A stretch of 45,194 nucleotides of DNA from Kordiimonadaceae bacterium (GTDB lineage: Bacteria > Pseudomonadota > Alphaproteobacteria > Sphingomonadales > Kordiimonadaceae), in the NCBI GenBank assembly GCA_014238195.1, contig JABABO010000058.1:1-45194 (forward strand), read 5' to 3'. The position numbers were made by a program, and so were the translations under genes. Numbering within the stretch: the stretch's first letter is position 1; each line of letters opens with the position of its first letter. Shown in pieces: positions 1-9,540 of the stretch. The notes under the pieces are model-generated. The model was given only the letters and a program-made list of their open reading frames with translations. It was not told the DNA's origin and made no database searches.

Positions 1-3000
1 ATTGTGACCGTAAAGCTTATCATCACCAGCGCCGCCCCAAAGGACATTATCCGTGGTATCGTCGCCGCGCAGGCGATCATTATGATCAGAGCCTATCAGG
101 TTTTCGATATTCAGGATTGTGTCACCATCGCTATTGGGGCCAGAACCACGCAGGTCAAGGTCAATCGCGACTAAAGCGGTCGCGTAGCTGAGCGCATCAA
201 TACCGTCACCGCCGTTGACAGTGTCATTACCCGCGCCGCCGATCAGCGTATCATCACCAGCGCCGCCGAACAGGCTGTCATTACCCGCGCCGCCATCCAG
301 CGTGTCATTGTCATCTGTACCATCTAGCGTGTCATTACCATCGTTGATAAGCGTATCATCCGAGCCATGAATGGTGATTGTGATGCCTTGCTGCGCTGTC
401 CCATCGGCAGAGGTCACCGTAAAGATATCTTCGACAGTTTCATCTTGGGAAAGCCCCTGAACCGCGTCGCCTGTATTATCAAGTAAGTAGGTCCAGTGGC
501 CAGTTTCATCAATATCTAAACTGCCATAAAAGCCCACGGCCCCTGTCACAGGGTTAAACACGTCTTCACCCGTATCAGCGTCACTGACTGTCAGGGTCCC
601 TGACGCTGTGGTGATATCACCATCTTCGGTGAGTGAGCCAGTTGCATCACCGTCAATGGTCGCGGCATCATTAATCCCTGTGATGGTGATGGTGACAAGC
701 TGGTCAGCGGTATAGGTCGAATCTGCGGCACGAACAGTGAAGCTGTCTGATAGGGTGTCACCCTCGCCGAGATATTGAACAGCATCATTGTTTAAGCTAA
801 ATTCCCAGTTGCCATTGTTGTCAACAATCGCTGTGCCATATGTGGCATCGGTATTAATCGACCATATGAAATCTGTATCTGTTTTGCCATTTGGATCATC
901 AACATCAAGATCACCCAATGTGATAAGGGTACCATTTTCGGCTACATTGCAGCTGACATCACCAATTATAGTATGCTGCAAAGTAAATCCCAAAGTCGGC
1001 CCTCCAAAAATTACATAGCTTTCGCCGCCTGAGCTGGAACCTGCTTTAGGTGCGCCTACAATCAGATCATCATAGCCATCCCCATTAATATCGCCAGCAG
1101 CAGAAACAATACTACTGGCTCTCTGGACAGTTTGATCACTAGCTGCAACACCGTTTAACTGAAAACCGTTCATCCCATCTAAGCTAGAGAGCTCAAAACT
1201 GGAGGAAAAACCACTGTTAGAGCCAAAAATAACATAATTCTCACCCGAGTATTCACCATTTGGGTCTGACCCAGGTGCACTGATTAGTATATCATCATAA
1301 CCATCGCCGTTAATGTCACCAGCACCTGCGACAGAATGACCACTCCGGTCCCCAGCATCAATACCATTTAAGGTAAATCCATTGCTGCCATCAAGACTTG
1401 ATAGCTCAAAGATAGCGGTGAAATTACCCCCTTTACCAAAGACCACATAGCTTTCACCTGAGTAATTACCATTTGGGCCTGCTGACCGAGCTCCAATAAT
1501 CACATCATCGTAACCATCGCCGTTAATGTCACCCAAACCAGCTGTAGCCCAACCTGTGTTGTCTCCAGAATTAATACCATTCATTATAAAGCCATTGCGA
1601 CCATCTAGGTCGGCTAGGTTTATATTGGCTAAAAAACCACCACCTGAACCAAAAACAATATAGCTTTCACCTGATTTATCACCGTTCGGACCCGCACGAG
1701 GTGCCCCAATGATCAGGTCATCATAACCGTCACCATTAATATCACCCGCACTAGAAAGGCCCACACCTGAAAAATCATCGGGATCTATACCAGAAATAGA
1801 GAAACCGTTACTGCCATCCAGAGAGGAAAGTTCAATGGTTGCCCCAAAATTGCTTTCAGAACCAAAAACAACATAGTTCTGGCCAGCACTACTGTTAGCG
1901 TAAATTGCACCCACAAACAGGTCATCAATGCCATCACCGTTGATATCACCAGCATCAGAAAGCCTAATGCCTGCTCTATCCCCGCTTGTAATACCATGCA
2001 GTCTAAACCCATTGCTACCATCAAGGCTATTCAGTCTCGAAAACCCAACAGGCCCAAAGCTATTACTAGAGCCAAATACCACGTAAGCTTCACCTGATCT
2101 AACACCATTCGGACTAGCACCCAATGCCCCAATGAGAAAATCGTCATAGCCATCGTTATTGATATCGCCAGCACCAGATACCGCAAATCCAGCAAAGTTC
2201 ATAGTACTCATCCCGCTGAGTTTAAAACCATTCTCACCATCCAAATGTGCTAGTTTTAGCACTGAAGCATATTGGTCGATTTTACCAAAAATGATGTAAC
2301 TTTCACCCTGAAATAAAGTGGCTGCATAAGGTGCGCCAATGATAATGTCATCAATGCCATCACCATTAATATCACCAGCACTGGAAACGGAAAAACCACT
2401 TTGACCACCAGAATTAATATTAGAAATGACAAAACCATTTGTGCCATCAAGGCTGGATAGTTCAATCACGGCAGGAGTTGCCCCTGTCAGAACAGGAGCT
2501 TCAACGGGGTCATTACTCACTGTGATAGATAAGGTTTGCACTGCACTGTCATGAATACCATCGCTTGCGGTGACTTCCAGATTATAGACAGCATTGTTAT
2601 CGGCATCGTCATTAGATTCGTAATCTGGTGTGCTGACAAACCGCAGCTCCCCCGTGCTGGTGTCAATCGTGAAATCATCTGCATCGACGCCGCCTGTGAT
2701 GCTATAGGTCAGACCAGCGTCGGCTGCCCCGCCAGATATGCTGTCCTGTAGGATGCCTTGCATATCCAATATAACACCGGCAGTATTTTCCATAACGGCG
2801 GCATCAACGATATTTCTAAAGATGATCGGCGCGAAGGCAAAATCACTTTCAATAAGGGTGGAGGACGTTACATTTTTCAGGATAAGGGTGTTTTCCACAT
2901 CCGCAGCGTAATCCCAGTAGGTTACTTCGGTATTTAAACCATTTTGGGTGAGTGTTAAGTCAGCAAAGAATAGGGCGATTGCCGTTAAGTCTAGGGTATC

Positions 3001-3679
3001 TTCGCCGCGGGTAAAATCTGCAACGGTGTCTGTGCCAAACCCAGATGCAATGGTAAAACGGTCATGCCCCGCATCGCCCGTTAGACTGTCGGACCCATCC
3101 CCGCCGTCAAGGGTATCATTACCATCACCGCCTGTTAGAACATCATCACCCGCGCCGCCCCTGAAAATGCCATTAAGGAAAGTACCCAAGATTGTGTCAT
3201 CAAAGTTGCTGCCGTGATATTCCTCAATATCATAATATTGATCCCCTGCTGCATCGCCCGTATTGTTGGCTGTGTTAGCCAAATCAACATAAACCGCAGC
3301 ATCCGCCCAAAAATAGGTTGCTATATCGTGCCCAGCTTGGCCCCATAAATAATCACTGCCAACGCCGCCATACAATGTGTCATTACCAGAGCCGGCTTCT
3401 AATTGATCATCACCATTGCCACCATGAAGTAAATCATTGCCAGCACTACCGCGCATAACGTCGTTATTTTCACCGCCGTAAAGTGTGTCATTACCAGCTT
3501 TGCCTTCCAGAGTGTCTTCACCCTCCCCCCCCATAAAGAGTGTCATCATGGGTATTGCCAAAAAGTTGGTCATCCCCACCATAGCCATATATTAGATCAT
3601 TGCCCCCTAGCCCCTTAATCAGATCATTTCTTTCTGTGCCATATAGTGTGTCGTCGCCGTCTGTAGGTATAGTGCTCAT
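1..3679 (-). CDS. Giant RTX/FG-GAP/VCBS secreted adhesin-like protein, 3' end outside window, frame broken near N-terminus
   Basis: Reading the minus strand from the ATG at 3679 (GGGGAG Shine-Dalgarno 8 nt upstream) gives RTX nonapeptides of the GGxGxDxLx type. They stop at a TGA (3520-3518) just after an 8-G run. Dropping one G restores uninterrupted nine-residue periodicity, and the frame then stays open to base 1. Domain order is: about ten RTX nonapeptides; an RTX-type spacer and a second RTX block (about 3170-3080); a cadherin-like domain (about 2800-2520); seven FG-GAP/integrin-alpha-like repeats about 210 bp apart, each with a GDINGDGxDD Ca-binding loop (about 2480-1020); two VCBS repeats (about 960-380); then more RTX nonapeptides (about 360-1). 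Such proteins are usually exported by a type I system and bind Ca2+ outside the cell in adhesion or biofilm. No secretion genes are visible. A lytic or enzymatic role cannot be excluded because the C-terminus is missing. Confidence 0.85.
3525..3532 (-). repeat. 8-G homopolymer that shifts the RTX reading frame
   Basis: The coding (minus) strand carries eight consecutive G here, followed by A and three more G. With eight G the frame hits TGA at 3520-3518 after about 53 codons. With seven G the RTX nonapeptides continue in perfect register. Homopolymer runs of this length are typical slipped-strand sites and also typical assembly-error sites. ATG codons in the downstream frame (3549, 3546, 3534) have no visible ribosome site. 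Confidence 0.7.
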
Positions 3680-3986
3680 GATCATTACTCCCCATAAGTG
3701 TTCATAATTCAGTTAAACAGTGTGCATCCTAAAATCGCAAGGTTGCGAATCAGAATGATATTCATGGTTAATGGTATAGGATGATTTCTAGTGAAATAAT
3801 AGAGAAAATATCGTTTAATATTATAAAAACAATTATAAAGTTTTTTAGTATTTTTATAAGTGTTTTTATAAATAAAATATACAGTATATCTTTAATAAAC
3901 TCAAACATTATAAATGTAAAGGGGATAAAATTATGAAGTGTGTATGATACAATTTTAATTTATAACGCGATGAGGGGGGGGTAACG
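3680..3986. other. AT-rich intergenic region upstream of the RTX gene
   Basis: This is about 300 bp with no gene, between the tadC stop and the RTX start. It is very AT-rich at 3780-3960, with several TATAAA/TTTATA blocks. It must contain the RTX promoter, but I cannot place -35/-10 boxes confidently. An 8-G run on the plus strand (3974-3981) lies just beyond the tadC stop. The 15-mer at 3847-3861 recurs exactly at 13014-13028 in the other large AT-rich spacer of the pilus region. No convincing terminator hairpin for tadC was found. Confidence 0.5.
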
Positions 3987-4967
3987 TCACTTATTGATAA
4001 AATTATCTGAGACTTTGCACGCCGCAGGCCCGATCAATACAATGAACAACACTGGCATGATAAACACGATCAATGGCACGGTTAAAACGGCGGGTAATCG
4101 GGCGGCTTTTTCTTCGGCGGCCATCATGCGCTCATTCCTAAATTCCGCCGAGAGCACACGAAGGGAAGATGCAAGCGGGGTGCCGTAGCGTTCGCTTTGC
4201 ACCAAGGTTGTCACAACGCCTTGCAGGGCAGGCAGATCAACGCGCACGCCTAAGTTCATTAAGGCTTTGCGGCGTTCTGGTAAAAACCCCAGTTCAATCG
4301 CGGTCAGCGAAAATTCTTCGGACAGATCAGGCAGTGCGCGGCCTAATTCGTTTGCAACGCGGTTCAGGGCTGCGTCCAGCGTTAGGCCTGCTTCTGCGCA
4401 CACAACCAGCAGGTCCAGCGCATCGGGCAAGCCAAGACGGATCGATTCCATGCGTTTTGTTTTGGCGTTTGCCACCAAAATATCGGGCAGTTTCAGGCCC
4501 AAAAACACCATGGCAACACTGAAAAGTGGATAAAGCTTTTCTTGGTCTGGCATGGCTTTCATGCCGTAAAATAACAGAACCCCAACCAGCCCCATCACCA
4601 GTGGCAGGACAAGGCGGGCAATCTGATAAATCACAATAGCATCTTTTGACCGATACCCTGCTTGCACAAGTTTTATTGTCACCTTTTGGGTTTGCTCGTC
4701 TTGCAATAGCTTCAATTTTTCTGCCAGCGCCCGCATCAGGTTAACACTGGATTTTTCCTTCACGGGATTAGCGCGTTTGCGGGATGTAATCAGACCAGAT
4801 TTAAGCTGATCCCTGCGCCCTTGCAGGGATTTAATACGGTCTTTCATCGGATCGTTCACTAGGCCCGCTTGATAGAGGGCCACCAGCACCAGCAAGGACA
4901 CCAGTCCTGCGGCAAATGACAGGATATCTATCACGGCGATCCCCAGCATATTTTCAATCGCTTGCAT
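3987..4967 (-). CDS. tadC: Tad pilus inner-membrane platform protein TadC
   Basis: The 326-aa product is a type II secretion F-domain (T2SSF) protein, one of the two polytopic platform proteins that pair with the CpaF ATPase in Flp pilus assembly. An N-terminal membrane segment (about residues 10-35) is followed by a basic cytoplasmic stretch, a hydrophobic pair around residues 115-165, the T2SSF core with the motif LGLPDALDLLVVCAEAGLTL around residue 180, and a C-terminal membrane segment (about 295-320). Length is normal for TadC. It starts 3 nt after the tadB stop and is the last gene of the minus-strand cpa/tad operon. Confidence 0.93.
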   Translation of the reverse strand: MQAIENMLGIAVIDILSFAAGLVSLLVLVALYQAGLVNDPMKDRIKSLQGRRDQLKSGLITSRKRANPVKEKSSVNLMRALAEKLKLLQDEQTQKVTIKLVQAGYRSKDAIVIYQIARLVLPLVMGLVGVLLFYGMKAMPDQEKLYPLFSVAMVFLGLKLPDILVANAKTKRMESIRLGLPDALDLLVVCAEAGLTLDAALNRVANELGRALPDLSEEFSLTAIELGFLPERRKALMNLGVRVDLPALQGVVTTLVQSERYGTPLASSLRVLSAEFRNERMMAAEEKAARLPAVLTVPLIVFIMPVLFIVLIGPAACKVSDNFINK

Positions 4968-4970
4968 GAC

Positions 4971-5954
4971 TTAGACCTCGAACGTTATCAATTTGGACAT
5001 CACAAAAATGCCAAAGCTCATCCACACTAATCCTATAACACCTGCGAAAATCGCTGTGGGGTGTGTGAACAGGATAATGCCATACTCATAATTCATCATC
5101 ATGATCAGCCCCAGCATCATGAAGGGTAAAACCCCGACGATTAAAGCGCTGGCTTTCGCTTCGGATGACATGGCTTTGATTTTTAACTTCATTTGCTGGC
5201 GGGACCTTAAAATCGTGCTGAGGTTTTCAAGGGTTTCACCAAGGTTCCCCCCTGTTTCGCGCTGCACAGCCAGGCAAATGACAAAAAATTTAAAGTCTGG
5301 TGTGTCCAGTCGGTTTGATGTTTCCCAAAGGGCGTCTTCCAATGTTTTGCCCAGCTTAACCCGGTCTGTTATATGCTGAAATTCAGTGCCGATTGGGTCG
5401 GCAACCTCGCGGGCAACATTTATAATGCATTCGTTGACGGGCAAGCCAGACTTTAAACCCCGCACAATCATATCAAGCGCTTCTGGAAATTTACTGGTGA
5501 ACATTTTGATGCGCCTTACCATCAATTTCCCCACATAGAAGTGTGGCCCCCCCATCCCAGTGCAAAGCGACACCAAAATGGCCGTTAAACCGTTCATGCC
5601 CATCAGGGATACTGTTATAAATGTCCCGATGAATATACTGCCGCATATAATGGCATAACGGGATAGGTCAATTTTAAGGCCCGCTTTGGCAAAGCGTTTT
5701 TCTAGCTCATCCCTTTGCGGGATTAATGCCGATAATCGGCCTGCCAGTCCTGTGGCGTTAGACTGTAAGCGAATTGAACGCCCAGTGTGCACTGTCGCTT
5801 TATCAGCAAAACGCACTTTAAAACGTTCAATTTTTTCAAGATCGGCTTTGCGGCCAGCACCCAGTGTACGGACCAAAAATATTATTGTTATCAAGAGTAT
5901 AACGGACACTAATCCCCCAACCATAAGGATGATATTCATGTTCGCATCAGCCAT
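4971..5954 (-). CDS. tadB: Tad pilus inner-membrane platform protein TadB
   Basis: The 327-aa product is the first T2SSF-domain platform protein of the Flp pilus machine and partner of TadC and CpaF. It has an N-terminal membrane segment (about residues 8-28), a paired hydrophobic region around 100-140, a core with the characteristic FPEALDMIVRGLKSGLPVNE stretch (about 160-180) and ETGGNLGETLENLSTILRSR (about 230-250), then two C-terminal membrane segments. It overlaps the end of cpaF by 8 nt and precedes tadC by 3 nt, so the three are probably translationally coupled. Confidence 0.93.
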   Translation of the reverse strand: MADANMNIILMVGGLVSVILLITIIFLVRTLGAGRKADLEKIERFKVRFADKATVHTGRSIRLQSNATGLAGRLSALIPQRDELEKRFAKAGLKIDLSRYAIICGSIFIGTFITVSLMGMNGLTAILVSLCTGMGGPHFYVGKLMVRRIKMFTSKFPEALDMIVRGLKSGLPVNECIINVAREVADPIGTEFQHITDRVKLGKTLEDALWETSNRLDTPDFKFFVICLAVQRETGGNLGETLENLSTILRSRQQMKLKIKAMSSEAKASALIVGVLPFMMLGLIMMMNYEYGIILFTHPTAIFAGVIGLVWMSFGIFVMSKLITFEV

Positions 5955-7668
5955 TCATGGCCTCCATCAAGGCGCGGCCAAGCCCAAAATACTCTGCTTT
6001 TTGTAGGAAGTTAGGGCGCACACCCGTGGTATTAAAAGCCCCAATCAATTTACCGCTTTCGTCTTCCCCAGAAAATTCAAACTTACACAAGTCCTGAGTG
6101 GTAATCACATCTCCTTCCATCCCCACAACTTCGGTAGCGTATGTGGTGCGGCGACTACCATCACGCAAGCGCTGAACTTGCACGATCATGTCTAGGCTGG
6201 CGGAAATTTGCTCGCGAATAGCTTTTGTTGGTAGATTTAAACCAGCCATATTGACCATATTTTCAAGGCGCGTCAGGGCTTCGCGTGGGCGGTTAGCGTG
6301 AATTGTACCCATCGACCAATCATGGCCTGTATTCATAGCTTGCAGCATATCAATAGCTTCACCGCCGCGAATTTCCCCTAAAATAATACGGTCAGGTCGC
6401 ATCCGAAGGGCATTTTTTACGAGGTCCCGCATGGTAATTTCGCCCGTTCCCTCTAGGTTAGGGGGGCGCGTTTCAAGGCGCACGACATGCGGTTGCTGTA
6501 ACTGCAGTTCAGCCGCATCTTCAATAGTGACGACCCGTTCACCTTTCTCAACCATTCGGGATAGGGCATTGAGCATGGTGGTTTTACCAGACCCTGTCCC
6601 ACCAGAGATCAGAATATTCAAGCGACATGCCCCAGCGATTTTAAGAATTTTTGCCAGTGCTGGACTGATCGACCCAAAATTAAGCATTTTATCAAGCGTG
6701 ATTTTATCCTTAGTAAATTTACGGATGGATATTGAGGCACCGTCGATTGCCAGCGGCGGCGCTATGACATTAACACGGCTACCATCGGGCAGTCGCGCAT
6801 CGCAAATTGGGCTACTTTCATCAACGCGGCGACCAACCGCAGTGACAATCCGCTGCGCAATATTCATCAAATGTTGGTTATCACGAAATTTTATGTCGGT
6901 GAGCTGAAGCTTCCCTGATTTTTCAGCGTATACTTGATTGGGGCCGTTCACCATAATATCGGATATAAGATCGTCGGCTAATAAGGGCTCTAAGGGGCCA
7001 AGTCCCAGCATGTCATCTAATAATAATGTGACCAAGTTACGTTGCTCGGTTAAGTTCAGGTTTAACTTTTCCTGTACCAATAACTCACCAACCACTTCGC
7101 CGACTTGATCAGCAAGTTCAGGGCGGGGTAATTCTGCTGCTGCGGCTGGATCGATGTGTTCCATCAACATCGGTTGGATTTTTTCTTTAGCAGCGATCAA
7201 GGCCAACATGGTCTCATCCTGTGTGCCATCGTCATCACCCAGAATTTCACCAATTGGGCCTATATTTTCCTCAACCGTTTTGTATAAAACTGCGACAAGG
7301 CTCGGCATGGTTTCAGCGTCAATAGCGCGATCACCGCGTGCGGCTAGGTCGGTTAAAAGCTGGGCGAGCTTGGCTTCTACATCGGTTTCAACGACCATTT
7401 GCAAACTTTTAGCCGTAAAGACTTCGCCCAGCCGTGGTGCAATGAAATCTAGTAGGTCTTGGTTATCGGCTATATGCTTTGCTGTGTGTGCTGATGGTGT
7501 TTCTTGCACCTGTGGTAATTGGGTATCAAGCGTGTCATTTTGATCAGCACCTGGTAGGGTTTCTGATGTGGGGGAACTTTGAGAGCCAACATGCGCTGCA
7601 CGCCCGAAACCACCCCCATTGGCACGGCGCGTTTTATCTCTCTTTCTACCAAAACCTTGCGGTTTCAT
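5947..7668 (-). CDS. cpaF: Tad pilus secretion ATPase CpaF/TadA
   Basis: The 573-aa GspE/VirB11-family hexameric ATPase powers Flp pilus polymerisation at the cytoplasmic face of the TadB/TadC platform. A Gln/Thr-rich, probably disordered N-terminus of about 60 residues is followed by the CpaF N-terminal domain. The ATPase domain follows, with Walker A GGTGSGKTT near residue 355, a Walker B-type DRIILGEIRGGEA segment and the His-box GTIHANRPREALTRLE. The length, including the long N-terminal extension, is normal for CpaF. The ATG at 7668 has only a weak upstream ribosome site. It sits between cpaE (58 nt upstream) and tadB (8-nt overlap). Confidence 0.95.
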   Translation of the reverse strand: MKPQGFGRKRDKTRRANGGGFGRAAHVGSQSSPTSETLPGADQNDTLDTQLPQVQETPSAHTAKHIADNQDLLDFIAPRLGEVFTAKSLQMVVETDVEAKLAQLLTDLAARGDRAIDAETMPSLVAVLYKTVEENIGPIGEILGDDDGTQDETMLALIAAKEKIQPMLMEHIDPAAAAELPRPELADQVGEVVGELLVQEKLNLNLTEQRNLVTLLLDDMLGLGPLEPLLADDLISDIMVNGPNQVYAEKSGKLQLTDIKFRDNQHLMNIAQRIVTAVGRRVDESSPICDARLPDGSRVNVIAPPLAIDGASISIRKFTKDKITLDKMLNFGSISPALAKILKIAGACRLNILISGGTGSGKTTMLNALSRMVEKGERVVTIEDAAELQLQQPHVVRLETRPPNLEGTGEITMRDLVKNALRMRPDRIILGEIRGGEAIDMLQAMNTGHDWSMGTIHANRPREALTRLENMVNMAGLNLPTKAIREQISASLDMIVQVQRLRDGSRRTTYATEVVGMEGDVITTQDLCKFEFSGEDESGKLIGAFNTTGVRPNFLQKAEYFGLGRALMEAMNG

Positions 7669-7726
7669 TGTGCTTGATCTTTCTTAATTTATCTCTGATT
7701 TGGGATTGAAGCGTATTGATATAAGA

Positions 7727-8920
7727 TTATTGTCCCATAAGTTTACCAATCCATGAACGTTTGGGGGTTTCTGTTGTCGCTTCACTGTCTAGCAGAATGG
7801 AGACAGCCTGCATACTAGCGGCCAATTTAGAGCCTGCATCAATATCACAGATGAGTTTTCCTTTACTTTCTGCAGCCGTCGTTGTTTTTGGCTCATAGGG
7901 AAGTGTTACGTTGATTTTATGTTCAACAGAGCTTTCATAATCACTCACGGGGATAGCATCTTTGTTAAGTCCTTCCTTGCTTTGGATGATATGCACTTTT
8001 GTGTCGGGAAGGGCTTTTTCAATATGGGCTATTAAACGTATTGTGTCGCGTACACTGGCAAGGCTGCGATCACTGACGAGGATAATATCCGTTGTACCTT
8101 GCAAAATTTCGCTATGTTCACCTAGCAATCCGCGCGGTGCATCGATTATCACCGTTTGATAATGTTCGGCTATTTGATCAACTAAAATCGCCAAAGCCCC
8201 ATCCGCAAAACGCGCGAGCGACCCAACTGGGGCTTCTGCCCCTAAAATCGCCATATTGGGGGATGGTTTAACAACGGCTCGTTCCAAAAATAGACTATCG
8301 ACCCGGTCTGGGTTTTCTAGGGCATCGCACAGGCCGCGCCCAGGTTCTAAGTCAAACTGCATGGCGCTGGTGCCAAAATAAATATCCATATCAAGTAATA
8401 TTGTATTTTCGCCCTTATTAGCGCGTAACCATGCTAAGTTAGTCGCAAGCGTACTGGCCCCCAAGCCGCCTCGCATGCCAATAACCGCAACGCGGTGACC
8501 CGATGTTGTCGATACTGGGGTTTCATCATCGTAATCGGTATGGGTTGCATCTTCGGCCGACGATATGGCCTCGGCAACAATCAAAGGATCAAGCGGTTTT
8601 AACAGATAATCATGCACCCCCGCTTGCATTAAATCTCGGTAAAGCGATACATCGTTTACGCTGCCCAGCGCGATGACTATTGTGTCTGGCTCACAGACTT
8701 CGGCAAGGGCCGCCATGTCAGACCTTGGATCCAGCCCATCACCAAGATCAACAATCAGTATTTCAGGGCAATCCATTGCACCAAGGGCGCGAACAGCCGA
8801 ACCAATGTCCCCTTTAAAACACATTCCTTCATCCCAGCCCCGCTCAGAAACCGCCGCCTTAATTATGTTAACAGCCGCTTCATCTAAAGCATATGCAGCA
8901 TATAATAATCTGTCGCTCAT
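7727..8920 (-). CDS. cpaE: Tad pilus localisation ATPase CpaE/TadZ
   Basis: The 397-aa product has a response-receiver-like N-terminal domain followed by a MinD/ParA-type ATPase domain that places the Tad machine at a cell pole. The P-loop reads GMRGGLGASTLATNLA, a variant lacking the usual signature lysines, as in many TadZ proteins. The ILLDMDIYFG stretch holds the next acidic motif. I chose the ATG at 8920 (MSDRLLYAAY). The frame extends upstream to a GTG at 8971, but that would overlap cpaD by 38 nt and adds 17 residues that do not look like a domain start. It lies 13 nt after cpaD. Confidence 0.92.
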   Translation of the reverse strand: MSDRLLYAAYALDEAAVNIIKAAVSERGWDEGMCFKGDIGSAVRALGAMDCPEILIVDLGDGLDPRSDMAALAEVCEPDTIVIALGSVNDVSLYRDLMQAGVHDYLLKPLDPLIVAEAISSAEDATHTDYDDETPVSTTSGHRVAVIGMRGGLGASTLATNLAWLRANKGENTILLDMDIYFGTSAMQFDLEPGRGLCDALENPDRVDSLFLERAVVKPSPNMAILGAEAPVGSLARFADGALAILVDQIAEHYQTVIIDAPRGLLGEHSEILQGTTDIILVSDRSLASVRDTIRLIAHIEKALPDTKVHIIQSKEGLNKDAIPVSDYESSVEHKINVTLPYEPKTTTAAESKGKLICDIDAGSKLAASMQAVSILLDSEATTETPKRSWIGKLMGQ

Positions 8921-8933
8921 CGTTGGTTTTGCC

Positions 8934-9512
8934 CTATTGGTTGCTATTGATTTGTTGATGGACCGAGGCACCGCTTACTAAGTCTTTGGGGTTGGCGACC
9001 ATCTTCGCGAGAGCTGAAATTGTGGCACAGCCATGGTGAGCGCTGGTATTATTGCGTTGCTGATTTGATACTTCCATACGCCACTGCCCGCATTCAGGGG
9101 GTGTCGCAGTATAGCGTTCCACATACATATGGATGCTGCCAAGCTCTGGCGTGTGGCTTAGTTTTAGAGCACCGCCATATTTTACACCACGCTTTTTTAG
9201 ATGAGTGGTGAGCGCTGCAATGCGCTTTTCTGAGGTATTATTAGCAATATCAAATAGAACTGTATCGCTATATGTTATTTTGGTTTGAGTCAGAAATTGA
9301 TCCAGTTCAGACAGTGTGTAAGCGCTGGGCGTGTCTGTCGTATCTTCTTCAGGTTTTATAATATACTTTAGTTGAACCATTTCTACACTGGCACGCATGA
9401 CATGGTCTGTGTGTTTTGGTACGTTGTAATTGTTGCTACAGGCTGTTAGGGCAATGAAAGAAACACATATTAACGCGTTCAAGACGTAAGCCGTTTGTTT
9501 CATTTGTCGCAT
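8934..9512 (-). CDS. cpaD: Tad pilus lipoprotein CpaD
   Basis: The 192-aa product is a CpaD-type outer-membrane lipoprotein thought to act with the CpaC secretin. The start at 9512 (MRQMKQTAY...) is preceded by AAGGA with suitable spacing. The longer open frame to 9563 runs into cpaC and lacks a ribosome site. A signal peptide ends in a lipobox LTAC, so the mature N-terminus should be a lipidated cysteine near residue 26. The C-terminal half contains two conserved-looking Cys (in PPECGQW and HHGCATISALAKMVANPKDL). It lies between cpaC and cpaE. Confidence 0.88.
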   Translation of the reverse strand: MRQMKQTAYVLNALICVSFIALTACSNNYNVPKHTDHVMRASVEMVQLKYIIKPEEDTTDTPSAYTLSELDQFLTQTKITYSDTVLFDIANNTSEKRIAALTTHLKKRGVKYGGALKLSHTPELGSIHMYVERYTATPPECGQWRMEVSNQQRNNTSAHHGCATISALAKMVANPKDLVSGASVHQQINSNQ

Positions 9513-9540
9513 GAGGGTATCCTTTTTAATCTTAAATGGC

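Noticed and set aside
591..3217. Several short open frames on both strands inside the left-hand region
   Set aside because: They are shadow frames of the large minus-strand RTX/FG-GAP gene, which gives coherent domains throughout.
3974..3981. Plus-strand G8 tract after tadC as a second phase-variation site
   Set aside because: It lies outside any reading frame, a few bases beyond the tadC stop, so slippage would not change a protein.
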